Positions 1-8,399 of a stretch of 64,000 nt of DNA are shown in pieces. The DNA comes from Stieleria magnilauensis (GTDB taxonomy: Bacteria > Planctomycetota > Planctomycetia > Pirellulales > Pirellulaceae). Numbering within the stretch: the first letter of the stretch is position 1; each line of letters starts with the position of its first letter. The stretch lies in the NCBI GenBank assembly GCA_007753675.1, contig CP036432.1:4686394-4750393 (forward strand). Reading direction: 5' to 3'. Position numbers and translations under genes: made by a program. The notes under the pieces were generated by a model. That model was not told where the DNA came from. It searched no databases and saw only the letters and a list, made by a program, of their open reading frames with translations.

Positions 1-363
1 CAATTCGCAGCCGTCGAGCAATACGACCAGAAGGTCGCGGCACGCTATCGTGGCAACGTCGTCGCGGTCGACAGCGGACCGTATTACGAACTCGGGCTGA
101 GCGACATCTACTGGAAACGGCGGCTGACCGGCAATTGGAAGCAGCGGGTCAATCAGGGTCAGATGACGCCGGAGCAGTTTCAAGCCGAATGCGACCGGTA
201 CGGATTCGGCGACGGTGAATTAACCGCGCAAGAGCAACGCACTTGGGATCGCTGCGCATCCAACGCCGAATACCACTACCTGGGAAGCGGCAAGACCTTC
301 ATCCGTTTCGGCAATGCACTCGCCGAGGCCATGTTGCAGTTGGAGAAGCAGCGACCTGTTTGA
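1..363 (+). CDS. C-terminal part of a sialate O-acetylesterase-like (SGNH) protein
   Basis: The frame is open from the first base to the stop at 361-363, giving 120 residues, so the gene begins upstream of the window. The visible part has a beta-strand-like segment (NVVAVDSGPYYE) and ends with an EYHYLGSGKTF...GNALAEAM tail. That tail resembles the C-terminus of planctomycete SASA/DUF303 carbohydrate esterases, where the catalytic His sits in a YHYLGS-like motif. The catalytic Ser would lie outside the window, so the activity cannot be confirmed. It converges on the DUF2294 gene 22 bases downstream. Another SGNH-type hydrolase is the main alternative. Confidence 0.6.
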   Translation, partial: QFAAVEQYDQKVAARYRGNVVAVDSGPYYELGLSDIYWKRRLTGNWKQRVNQGQMTPEQFQAECDRYGFGDGELTAQEQRTWDRCASNAEYHYLGSGKTFIRFGNALAEAMLQLEKQRPV

Positions 364-385
364 GGAAATCGACGAAGCTGTTTCC

Positions 386-784
386 CTATTTCCTTTTCGA
401 CTCGCGACAGGCGGGCGCCTGTTCGAGGGTGAAGACGACGATCTCTTCGCCGGTATGCGTACTGATATCGTGATGCAGGCTGACCGGCTTGATGCCGGTG
501 ATCTCGTGAATCACCAACTCCAAGGTTGGGCGCGCCGTCTCGATCAATTGGGTTCGAACCTGCTTCAGCAGGTCTCGCCCTTTTTCAGCCGGCAGCGTGG
601 TCACCAAATGTTGTTCGGCCGCGGTCAAGACACCTTGCAAGCGAACAACGAGCAGATCGCCGATCAAATGGGCGCGAATGTCCTTCGGCCCCCGCCCCAT
701 GTACTCCTGCTCGAAATGGGACATCCCTTTGCAGACGGCGGCTTCGATTTCTCCGTGTGTTTTCACCGACCCGTTCCAGTTCAA
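386..784 (-). CDS. DUF2294 family protein
   Basis: A 132-residue protein with the hallmarks of DUF2294: a GEIEAAV start region, the FEQEYMGRGPKDIRAHL segment, GVLTAAEQHL, and a C-terminal HHDISTHTGEEIVVFTL strand. The family is small, soluble and of unknown biochemical role, and is often found near transport or stress genes. A second member lies at 1449-1928 on the other strand, so the window holds two divergent paralogues separated by a repeat-filled intergenic region. I see no signal peptide. Family assignment is confident; function is unknown. Confidence 0.75.
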   Translation of the reverse strand: MNWNGSVKTHGEIEAAVCKGMSHFEQEYMGRGPKDIRAHLIGDLLVVRLQGVLTAAEQHLVTTLPAEKGRDLLKQVRTQLIETARPTLELVIHEITGIKPVSLHHDISTHTGEEIVVFTLEQAPACRESKRK

Positions 785-1330
785 CGATCAATTGTCTACC
801 TCGCTCCGTTTTTCATCACCTCATTGGCGAACGTACGGTCAAACGATGCGAGAGTAGCCAATTTACCACACTCCTGGCAGGCAACGCCGCAGCGGATCGT
901 TTTCCGAAGAAATCTGACATCACCACTGGTCATCAAGGCTGTGGGGCATTGATTTGCGGTAGGGCGGCGAGCCCAATGCCACTTACTTTGACGTCAAACA
1001 GGGGACTTTTGTTAGCGGCAGGGCGCGAGCCCTCCGGTCTTTCAAGTTCAAACCGGACGGCTCGCGCCGTTCCGCTAACTCATTCAGTGCCAAAGTAAGT
1101 GGCATTGGGCGCGAGCCCTCTGGTCTTTCAAGGTGTTTTCATCAAGCTGAAACCGGACGGCTGATGCAAAGTCAGGGGTACGCCCTTGTCTTTTCCATCA
1201 GTCGGCGTAGGATGAATTCGTTGAGGGAACGGTTTAGCCGATTTCTCTCTTCAACAATCCGGACGACAAGATAAAGAGCAATCTGGCATTCCCCAGCCAA
1301 TGGGATTCCAAGAGGGCTCGTTAAAAAGTA
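785..1330. other. Intergenic region filled with nested palindromic repeats
   Basis: No gene is supported here. Positions 971-990 and 1091-1110 are perfect inverted arms (CCCAATGCCACTTACTTTG core) that enclose a second palindrome at 1011-1079. Outside the arms are split pieces of the same GGGCGCGAGCCC-type repeat. The remainder (1120-1330) has no clear coding frame. Confidence 0.7.
1011..1079. repeat. Palindromic repeat copy (GCGAGCCCTCCGGT family)
   Basis: A 69-bp near-perfect inverted repeat: the left arm begins GTTAGCGGCAGGGCGCGAG and the right arm ends with its near complement CGCCGTTCCGCTAAC, around a short loop. Related copies occur at 32928-33310, 33290-33350, 46584-46656 and 49843-49915. 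Confidence 0.85.
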
Positions 1331-1382
1331 AGCCGATGTGGCAGAACACCTTCGTGTGTGTTCTACCCCATCGGCTTTTTTT
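1331..1382 (+). terminator. Strong intrinsic terminator-like hairpin
   Basis: A ~19-bp stem (AGCCGATGTGGCAGAACAC paired with GTGTTCTACCCCATCGGCT, one mismatch) with an 8-base loop is followed directly by seven T residues on the plus strand. It ends 66 bases before the DUF2294 start at 1449, and no plus-strand gene ends nearby. It may therefore end a small RNA or act in a leader. A short A-run on the other side gives some activity for minus-strand transcripts too. Confidence 0.75.
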
Positions 1383-1448
1383 ATGCGCAGGATTCAATTT
1401 CAGAATACCTGAAACCAACCATGTCCACGTGGTACAGGAAGAGACACC

Positions 1449-1928
1449 ATGGATCAAGCCACGTCGACCATGACGCAAACGATCGCCCTGATCGCGAAAA
1501 CGCTACAGCAGAACAGAACGGGAGTTGCCCCGACGTCCGTCAGCGCGGTCCTCAACGAGAACACTTTGGTCGTGACGATGGAAGGTGCCCTCACACCGGC
1601 CGAGCAGGCCTTGGTCCGTACGACGCAGGGCCTCGCCCAGGTCCAAGAGTTTCATCGTCAGTTGTTCGCCAGTTCATCCGACCCGATGCAACAGAAGATC
1701 AAGACAATCACCGGTCGGGATGTGCGAGAAGCAACCGCAGCACTTGATGCGGGTACCGGCATGATCACCCATACCTTTCGGTCCGGTGCGATGGTGCATG
1801 TGTATTTATTGACCCCTGAAATCGAAGCCTGCAAAAGCGGTGATCGTGCATCGATGGAACGCGCCGGTGACGACGGTTTCCATCCGCCGGCACAAGACGA
1901 TCGTTCAGACTCAGCTGAAACAGATTGA
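1449..1928 (+). CDS. DUF2294 family protein (second copy)
   Basis: This 159-residue protein shares the DUF2294 layout with the gene at 386-784: a strand reading SAVLNENTLVVTMEGALTPAEQAL, a central QEFHRQLF helix, an ITGRDVREATAALDAGTGM segment and a final VHVYLL strand. The C-terminal ~35 residues are charged and look like an unstructured tail. A good ribosome site (AGGAAGAG) precedes the ATG. It opens the plus-strand stress/carbohydrate block. The sequence is more divergent than the first copy, and its role is unknown. Confidence 0.7.
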   Translation: MDQATSTMTQTIALIAKTLQQNRTGVAPTSVSAVLNENTLVVTMEGALTPAEQALVRTTQGLAQVQEFHRQLFASSSDPMQQKIKTITGRDVREATAALDAGTGMITHTFRSGAMVHVYLLTPEIEACKSGDRASMERAGDDGFHPPAQDDRSDSAETD

Positions 1929-2031
1929 CGATGAAATACTGATTGAATGTTGGTCATTCACCGACCCGGTCAACCTTGACTCGGGTCGCGAAATCGAATG
2001 ACGCTATTCCGAACGCCTTTAGGAGGCTGTC

Positions 2032-2307
2032 ATGGGAATTCTACTGTGGATTGCAATGGGACTTTTAGCCGGAATCCTCGCCAAGTGGATCATGCCGGGG
2101 GCCGATCCTGGTGGACTCATCGTTACGACGCTGATCGGTATTGCGGGTGCGATCGTCGGCGGGATGATCGGAACGGCGTTTGGCTTTGGAAGCGTGACCG
2201 GTTTTGACGTTCGCAGCTTGGTGATTGCAACCGGTGGCGCCGTCCTGTTGCTGTACGCCTACCGGGTCGTCTCGCCCCGCATGTGGGCAACGTCCCGTGG
2301 GGCCTAA
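2032..2307 (+). CDS. GlsB/YeaQ/YmgE family stress-response membrane protein
   Basis: A 91-residue hydrophobic protein with three membrane segments and glycine-rich turns: GILLWIAMGLLAGILAKWI, then GGLIVTTLIGIAGAIVGGMIG, then a third helix near the end. This is the pattern of the transglycosylase-associated (GlsB/YeaQ/YmgE) family, found in the inner membrane and linked to general stress. The ribosome site AGGAGG lies 6 bases before the ATG. Its neighbour at 2838 is a CsbD-like stress protein, which supports a stress-linked block. The exact function of the family is not established. Confidence 0.85.
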   Translation: MGILLWIAMGLLAGILAKWIMPGADPGGLIVTTLIGIAGAIVGGMIGTAFGFGSVTGFDVRSLVIATGGAVLLLYAYRVVSPRMWATSRGA

Positions 2308-2353
2308 GACGAAAATACGACCAATCGAGAAACGACAGAACAGGGTTTCAATC

Positions 2354-2800
2354 ATGAATGCGCTCCAAGCCAACACACCGTGCTATGTCTTGCTCGACGG
2401 CAAGCAACGTCTCGCACCCAAACTCATCGCCCCGGATTCAGGTCCCCAGTGCGTGGCAATTTATGGGTTCTCGGACAAGCAACCGTATGACCTGTTTATC
2501 GCCAACAGCAAACTCGCATTAACACCCTACCCATTGGTGAAGGGCTACCTGAAGAACCAAATCACCGAATCCAGCGATGTCATCCACCTGGTCGTGATCG
2601 ATGCTACCGGACCGCAGCAATCTCCATTGAATGCGGCAACCGTGGACTGCGTCCTGCAAGCCCAGCAACAAAACGCGAATCAGGTGAGTGTCTCGTTCCG
2701 GCTGACGCTCGATGGCGATGCAAAGGCGTACCGCGTCGAGAAGGCTTCGCCAGGCTTGGACGAGACGAGCCAATCAGTGGAAACGCAAAGCACAGCGTAA
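2354..2800 (+). CDS. Hypothetical protein
   Basis: A 148-residue protein starting at the ATG that opens MNALQANTPCYVLLDGKQ. A larger open frame extends upstream, but it would overlap the GlsB-like gene, so this start fits the spacing better. The composition suggests a soluble beta-rich fold; there is no signal peptide, membrane segment or Cys motif. The last 20 residues are polar. I do not recognise the family. It lies between two stress-family genes, and co-transcription with them is likely from spacing alone. Confidence 0.6.
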   Translation: MNALQANTPCYVLLDGKQRLAPKLIAPDSGPQCVAIYGFSDKQPYDLFIANSKLALTPYPLVKGYLKNQITESSDVIHLVVIDATGPQQSPLNAATVDCVLQAQQQNANQVSVSFRLTLDGDAKAYRVEKASPGLDETSQSVETQSTA

Positions 2801-2837
2801 TCATTCGTTTTAGAAAAACAAATCAGGAGCAACACAG

Positions 2838-3125
2838 ATGAATTGGGATCAAGTGACACGCGATTGGCTGTCCGTCAGCCAGCAAATCAAGCTCAAGTGG
2901 GGCAAGTTCACAAACGATGACCTCGCCATGATCTCTGGCGGTCGAGAGTCATTTGTCAGGCTGTTCGAACAGCGATACGGAGACGACAAAGCGACGGCGG
3001 AGAAGAAAATTGACGCGTTTGTCGCAGGATTGAAGTTGCCTCAAGAGCGGGGCAACCTCCTCTCATGGTCGCAACATTGCTGGAAAAACATCAAGAGTTT
3101 TGCCCGCATCCGCCCCCGCATCTAG
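2838..3125 (+). CDS. CsbD-like general stress protein
   Basis: The 95-residue product begins MNWDQVTRDWLSVSQQIKLKWG and continues KFTNDDLAMISGGRESFV, which matches the CsbD pattern (MNWDqi.g.W...kgkvke.WGkltddDl..i.G.rd.l). CsbD proteins are small, helical, cytoplasmic and strongly induced by general stress in many bacteria. Here the C-terminus is longer than the usual 60-70 residues and ends in a basic stretch. The ribosome site CAGGAGC precedes the ATG. The ptsI-like gene begins 73 bases downstream. Confidence 0.8.
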   Translation: MNWDQVTRDWLSVSQQIKLKWGKFTNDDLAMISGGRESFVRLFEQRYGDDKATAEKKIDAFVAGLKLPQERGNLLSWSQHCWKNIKSFARIRPRI

Positions 3126-3198
3126 CGCGTTGGCGAAGGTTGCAAGCAGCGAGAAAACGGTCGAAGCACATCATTCGAAGAACGAACAGGAAAAACGA

Positions 3199-4974
3199 AT
3201 GAAATCATTGGAGGGGAGGCCCATTTCACCCGGTTTAGCCGTGGGGACTGCGGTCGTTTACGACTATGAAATTCAACGAACGTTGCTGAGCGAGTTGGAG
3301 CGTGATATTCGCCACGGTGATGTGCAGTCTGAATGCGATCGAATCGATAAGGCATTAGAGCGGTGCAATCGTGAATTGACGATTGCCACGCAAGTCGTCG
3401 GCGGAGACCCGCAGCTCGTCGACGCCGCGGCGTTGTTGTCCGCACATGCCACGATGGCTGCTGAGATCGCGGCGACCGTGAAGCAGCAGATCGGATGCGA
3501 CCTCGTCAACGTGGAACTGGCGCTTGATTCAGTCATCCGCGATTGGATCAGCCGTTTGCAGAATCTTGACAACGAGTACCTTCGCCAACGCGAACAAGAC
3601 GTCCGCGACGTCGGCCAGCGGATGACTCGCAATTTGACAGAGGGGATCCAGTACAGCTTTGATTTGGTGCCACCGGGATCCGTGATCGTGGCCCGCGAAC
3701 TGCTCCCTTCCGAAGCGGTTGGGCTTGTCAATAGCGGTGTGGTCGCGATCGTTTCCGAATACGGAGGCAAGTTCAGCCACACGGCGATCGTCGCCGCGGC
3801 TTTGGGAATCCCGGCAATTTCGGGCATCACGGACGTGACCAAACTGATTTCGTCTGGCGAAACGTTGCTTGTCGATGGCTTGTCTGGAACCGTTGGGATT
3901 CAGCCATCGGAATCCGATAAGGCGGAGTTCTCGGTTCGTCAGCTCGCGCACGAGCGGCTCATTGCATCACTGGCGTCCGAGGAAGAACAGCCGTGTAAGA
4001 CCCAGGACGGCGTCGAGATTTCACTGCTGGGCAACGTCGGATTGCCGGTCGAAGTCGATCAGATCGCAGAACATCACTTGGCCGGCATCGGACTGTTTCG
4101 TACCGAGTTCTTGTTCATCGACTCCTACACCCGTCCGAGCTTCGACTTGCAATTGGAAGTCTATGGCGAAATGGCAAATCAGTTGGCCGGTTTGCCGATG
4201 GTGATTCGAACCTTCGATCTCGGCGGCGAAAAACTTCCACCCTTCCTGTCATTGGATCGGCTGAGAAATCGCTCAAGTCTGCATCTGCGCGGACTGCGAT
4301 TCTCATTGTCGGAGAAGAATCTGCTTGACGCTCAATTGCGGGCGATAGTACACATCGCGCAGACCGCGGACGTCCGGATCTTGTTTCCGATGGTGATTGG
4401 GAGTCACGATTTTTCGTTGGCGATCGAGGCCGTTGATCGTGCCGTGAAGCAACTTGACGTGCTGCGTCGACCTCCCGTTGGAGCCATGATTGAAACACCT
4501 GCGGCATTGTTCGCCTTGGATGAGATCCTTGAGCTGGCAGACTTTGTCGCAATCGGCACCAACGATTTGACTCAGTATATGTTGGCAGCCGATCGTGATT
4601 TGTCCGCGGGGACGGACGATTGCACCGCGATGCACCCGGCAGTGCTGCGCGCGATCAAACAAATCGTCCAGTCGAGTCAACAGTGGAGTCGGCCGGTTTG
4701 TGTTTGCGGCGAAGAGGCGGCAGACGCCGACTTTGCCCGCCTGCTCGTGGGTCTCGGTATCCGTGAATTGAGCCTTGGGCCAATTCGTGCCGCGGCAACC
4801 CGTCGGGCGATCCGCGGAATTGACTGCTGTCAGGTGACTCAGCTCGCCGAACTCGCGCTTCAATGTCGAAGCCCTGCGGAAGTTCGCCAACTCTTGACGG
4901 CATCATTCGGTGTGGCCCCGTCATCGAGCGAATCCCCGGGCCCCGTGTCTCAGCAATCCGTGGAGGTCCAATGA
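3199..4974 (+). CDS. ptsI: PEP-protein phosphotransferase (PTS enzyme I)
   Basis: Enzyme I takes phosphate from phosphoenolpyruvate and passes it to HPr. The 591-residue product has the N-terminal helical HPr-binding part, the swivelling phospho-His domain with GGKFSHTAIVAAALGIPAI (His194, compare His189 in E. coli), and the PEP-binding barrel ending with the VCVCGEEA motif (Cys503). I chose the ATG at 3199, which has an upstream AGGA and gives the usual MKSLEGRPISPGLAVG start; the open frame reaches further upstream but overlaps the previous gene. No HPr or EII gene is present, so a regulatory or orphan phosphotransfer role is likely. It overlaps the GH130 gene by ATGA. Confidence 0.92.
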   Translation: MKSLEGRPISPGLAVGTAVVYDYEIQRTLLSELERDIRHGDVQSECDRIDKALERCNRELTIATQVVGGDPQLVDAAALLSAHATMAAEIAATVKQQIGCDLVNVELALDSVIRDWISRLQNLDNEYLRQREQDVRDVGQRMTRNLTEGIQYSFDLVPPGSVIVARELLPSEAVGLVNSGVVAIVSEYGGKFSHTAIVAAALGIPAISGITDVTKLISSGETLLVDGLSGTVGIQPSESDKAEFSVRQLAHERLIASLASEEEQPCKTQDGVEISLLGNVGLPVEVDQIAEHHLAGIGLFRTEFLFIDSYTRPSFDLQLEVYGEMANQLAGLPMVIRTFDLGGEKLPPFLSLDRLRNRSSLHLRGLRFSLSEKNLLDAQLRAIVHIAQTADVRILFPMVIGSHDFSLAIEAVDRAVKQLDVLRRPPVGAMIETPAALFALDEILELADFVAIGTNDLTQYMLAADRDLSAGTDDCTAMHPAVLRAIKQIVQSSQQWSRPVCVCGEEAADADFARLLVGLGIRELSLGPIRAAATRRAIRGIDCCQVTQLAELALQCRSPAEVRQLLTASFGVAPSSSESPGPVSQQSVEVQ

Positions 4975-6041
4975 TTCCACGGCTTTCCCAATCGCGACTG
5001 CTTTGCCCGGCTCAGCTGGCGCCGTCGCGAGCTGATCTCGAAGTGATCGGTGTCTTCAATCCGGGTGTCGTCCGGATCGAAAATGACGTGGTCATGCTCG
5101 TGCGGGTCGCAGAAAGGCCTCGTGAGAAACGTCCCGGACTGATGGGATTGCCGCGGTGGGAACCCGACGGAACCTGTGTCATCGACTGGGTGGGTGAAGC
5201 GGACTTCGGAGCAATCGATCCCCGCGTCGGTCAACTCAAATCCAATGGTCGGTTGCGACTGACATCGGTCTCGTCTCTGCGTGTGTTGCGCCAGCGAGAC
5301 GGAAGCTCCGATGGCTGGTTGCCTGGACCTGCACTGTTGCCGGAAATGGCGATCGAGGAATTCGGCATGGAAGACGCACGAATTACGAAGATCGATCAGA
5401 CGTATTGGATCACGTACGTGGCCGTTTCGCGACAGGGAGCGGCAACCGCACTGATTTCCAGCGAGGACATGCTGACCTTCAAACGGCACGGATTGATTTT
5501 TTGTCCTGAAAATAAAGATGTCGTTCTGTTTCCACGACAGGTCGATGGACAATACGTGGCCCTGCATCGCCCGAACCCGAATTCACATTTCAGTCCGCCA
5601 CAAATTTGGATTGCCCGATCTCCTGACTTGCTGCATTGGGGTGAGCACCAGAGCCTGTGTGGCGGAGAACAATGTTGGGAAGGCGATCGAGTCGGTGGCG
5701 GGACGCCCCCGATGTTGATCGACGAAGGTTGGTTGCATCTTTATCACGGCAGCCGACGGACTCAGCGCGACGGTCGCGTCGGCGAATATTCGGTCGGGGC
5801 ATTGCTATTGGATCGAGACGATCCGTCCCGGGTGCTGGCACGCTCCGGCCAACCGATGATGGCTCCTATGGCTGAGTACGAGCGAAACGGTTTCGTACCC
5901 AACGTCGTCTTCCCGACGGCCATGATCCCCGCAAGTCTTGACCAGAGCGATGACCGAATGAGCGTTTACTACGGCGCGGCCGACACTGCGATCGGCGTCG
6001 TCGATTTTTCCAAACAGGATATTTTGAAATCACTTCAGTGA
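4971..6041 (+). CDS. GH130 family glycosidase/phosphorylase (short form)
   Basis: The 356-residue protein has the five-bladed propeller pattern of glycoside hydrolase family 130, which acts on beta-mannosides, often by phosphorolysis. The key segment GMEDARITKIDQTYWITYVA places the family's proton-donor Asp at residue 135. Later blades carry KDVVLFPRQVDGQYVALHRP and the C-terminal GFVPNVVFPTA motif. The start ATG overlaps the ptsI stop (ATGA) and has GGAGG upstream. It is followed after 30 bases by a glycosyltransferase and then a second GH130 enzyme. Whether it is a phosphorylase or a hydrolase cannot be decided by eye. Confidence 0.85.
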   Translation: MIPRLSQSRLLCPAQLAPSRADLEVIGVFNPGVVRIENDVVMLVRVAERPREKRPGLMGLPRWEPDGTCVIDWVGEADFGAIDPRVGQLKSNGRLRLTSVSSLRVLRQRDGSSDGWLPGPALLPEMAIEEFGMEDARITKIDQTYWITYVAVSRQGAATALISSEDMLTFKRHGLIFCPENKDVVLFPRQVDGQYVALHRPNPNSHFSPPQIWIARSPDLLHWGEHQSLCGGEQCWEGDRVGGGTPPMLIDEGWLHLYHGSRRTQRDGRVGEYSVGALLLDRDDPSRVLARSGQPMMAPMAEYERNGFVPNVVFPTAMIPASLDQSDDRMSVYYGAADTAIGVVDFSKQDILKSLQ

Positions 6042-6071
6042 TCTCGCCATCCGCCCCCCGAGGAGTTTCCC

Positions 6072-8399
6072 ATGGCCAACTCGGCCCTCACCAGAATCGC
6101 TTTTGTCGGCGATTATCTGCCGCGCAAGTGCGGCATTGCCACGTTCACTCACGATTTACGAAGCGCGGTTGCCGATGCTTCGTCGGCAACCTGTGTGGTG
6201 GTGCCTGTGGACGACATTGCAGAAGGCTACGAGTATGGGTCGGAAGTGAGTTTTCAAATTCCCGAACAGGAGATTGACGCCTACCGTTGTGCCGCCGATT
6301 TCTTGAACTTCAGCAACGTCGATGTGGTCTCGCTACAACACGAATTCGGCATTTTCGGAGGCCCCGGTGGAAGCCACATTCTGACTTTTTTGCGCGACAT
6401 ACGGATTCCGGTCGTCACGACACTGCACACGGTCTTGTCCGAACCCGACGCCACCCAGCGGCAGGTCATGGATCAGCTGACCAAGCTTTCCACCCGGCTG
6501 GTGGTAATGACGGAGCGAAGTCGCGAAACGCTCTGTGAGACCTATGCCGTCCCCGAATGCAAGGTCGATTTGATCGCCCACGGCATTCCCGACGCACCGT
6601 ATGCAAATTCCAGTGAATTCAAAGAACAGTTTGGCGTGGCAGGCAAACAGGTCGCGTTGACGTTTGGGCTGCTCTCTCCGAACAAGGGCATCGAGTACGT
6701 CCTGAAGGCGATTCCCGAGGTCACGAAGAAGTTCCCCGATTTCATCTATTTGATTCTGGGGGCAACACATCCCAGTTTGAAACGCAGCGAAGGCGAACAG
6801 TATCGGATCAGCCTGGAGCGGATGGCAAAAGACTTAGGGATCACCAAGAACGTCAGTTTTTACAATCGATTTGTCGAGCTGGACGAGTTGACTAATTTCA
6901 TCGGCGCCGCGGATCTTTACATCACGCCGTATCTGAACGTGGCCCAAGCCGTCTCGGGGACGCTTGCCTATGCGTTCGGTTGCGGACAAGCCGTCATTTC
7001 GACACCCTATTGGCATGCCGAAGAATTGCTCGCCGACGGCCGGGGAGTACTCGTTCCGTTTGCCGATCCGGACGCCATTGGCCGAGAAGTGATCGCTCTG
7101 CTAAGCGATGACGAGCGGCGACAGACGATGCGTGATCGAGCCCACCTCTTGGGCCGCGAGATGCTCTGGGATCATGTGGCGGAACTCTATCTGCAATCTT
7201 TCCGTGATGCTCAGGCGAACTTCGGAAGCGAACGCAGCCCCCTGGCGGTGCGAACATTGGATGAGCAGCCGCTGGATCTGCCGCGAATCAATCTGGAACA
7301 CCTGCATCGCATGAGTGATTCGGCCGGAATCATTCAGCACGCCTGTTACTCCATTCCCAACCATCATGAAGGCTACTGCACCGATGACAACGCAAGGGCG
7401 TTCATCTTGACGGTCTTGCTCGAGGAACTGGGCAAAGACACTCCAGAATTGCACGCCTTGGCATCGACGTACGCGGCGTTTCTGAATTATGCCTTCGATC
7501 GAACGAGCGGCCGTTTTCGCAACTTCATGAGCTTCGATCGGCGCTGGCTGGAACGAGACGGTTCAGACGATTCACAAGGCCGCGCGGTCTGGGCACTGGG
7601 CACTTGTGTCGGTCGGTCCCGAAGGCTGGGCTTTCAGACCTGGGCGATGGACTTGTTTGCCAAGGCATTGCCCGCTTGTGAAGACACCACTTCGCCACGC
7701 ACCTGGGCGCTGGCATTGCTGGGGATTCACGAATACCTGCGTCGCATGAGCGGTGACCGCGCCGTCAGTCAGACCGGTCAACGATTGACCGAAAAACTCG
7801 TCGACCTGTACGACCGAACCGCCACAGACGATTGGCCGTGGTTTGAAGATGTCGCGTCTTACAACAACGCCCGGCTCTCCCAGGCTTTGATTCGCAGTGG
7901 GTGTTGGGGTGAGAATCCGCGTGTGACGCAGATCGGTATCGAATCACTCCGTTGGTTATGCGAGAAACAACGCTCTCCCGAGGGCAGGTTCCGTCCGATC
8001 GGGTGCAACGGGTTCTGTCGCCAAGGTGTGCCGACCGCAATCTATGACCAACAGCCGATCGAAGCCCACGCGATGGTGTCCGCCGCGATCGAGGCCTTTG
8101 ATGTCGCCAAAGATCCATTCTGGCGCGAGCAAGCACACCTGGCATTTGACTGGTTCCTGGGACGCAACGACCACGGGTTACCGATCTACAACGCGTCAAC
8201 GGGCGGTTGCTACGACGGGTTGGCGGAGCATCAGGTCAATCAAAACCAAGGTGCGGAATCGACGCTCGCTTTCCTGCTCTCACTGGCTGAGATGCAACGA
8301 CTCGAAGGATCATCGCCAACATTGCGAACGCCCCGTCCCGCTGCCGCCACTGTGCAGCGTCCCCACCACGCCCCCGTAAGCAGCACCTATGCTCGTTAA
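6072..8399 (+). CDS. GT4-type glycosyltransferase with C-terminal helical-toroid-like domain
   Basis: A 775-residue, two-part protein. Residues 1-390 form a GT-B glycosyltransferase: FVGDYLPRKCGIATFTHDL at the start, an LQHEFGIFGG segment, LTFGLLSPNKGIEYVL and a nucleotide-sugar site with FGCGQAVISTPYWHAEELLA. Residues 400-750 begin INLEHLHRMSDSAG and contain YCTDDNARAF, the look of an alpha/alpha-barrel domain. It uses an activated sugar of unknown type; the neighbours suggest mannose. The AGGAG ribosome site is 6 bases before the ATG. It overlaps the next gene by 11 bases, so translation is probably coupled. Confidence 0.85.
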   Translation: MANSALTRIAFVGDYLPRKCGIATFTHDLRSAVADASSATCVVVPVDDIAEGYEYGSEVSFQIPEQEIDAYRCAADFLNFSNVDVVSLQHEFGIFGGPGGSHILTFLRDIRIPVVTTLHTVLSEPDATQRQVMDQLTKLSTRLVVMTERSRETLCETYAVPECKVDLIAHGIPDAPYANSSEFKEQFGVAGKQVALTFGLLSPNKGIEYVLKAIPEVTKKFPDFIYLILGATHPSLKRSEGEQYRISLERMAKDLGITKNVSFYNRFVELDELTNFIGAADLYITPYLNVAQAVSGTLAYAFGCGQAVISTPYWHAEELLADGRGVLVPFADPDAIGREVIALLSDDERRQTMRDRAHLLGREMLWDHVAELYLQSFRDAQANFGSERSPLAVRTLDEQPLDLPRINLEHLHRMSDSAGIIQHACYSIPNHHEGYCTDDNARAFILTVLLEELGKDTPELHALASTYAAFLNYAFDRTSGRFRNFMSFDRRWLERDGSDDSQGRAVWALGTCVGRSRRLGFQTWAMDLFAKALPACEDTTSPRTWALALLGIHEYLRRMSGDRAVSQTGQRLTEKLVDLYDRTATDDWPWFEDVASYNNARLSQALIRSGCWGENPRVTQIGIESLRWLCEKQRSPEGRFRPIGCNGFCRQGVPTAIYDQQPIEAHAMVSAAIEAFDVAKDPFWREQAHLAFDWFLGRNDHGLPIYNASTGGCYDGLAEHQVNQNQGAESTLAFLLSLAEMQRLEGSSPTLRTPRPAAATVQRPHHAPVSSTYAR

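Noticed and set aside
314..952. 212-codon plus-strand frame
   Set aside because: It overlaps the esterase end and the DUF2294 gene in antisense and lacks motifs.
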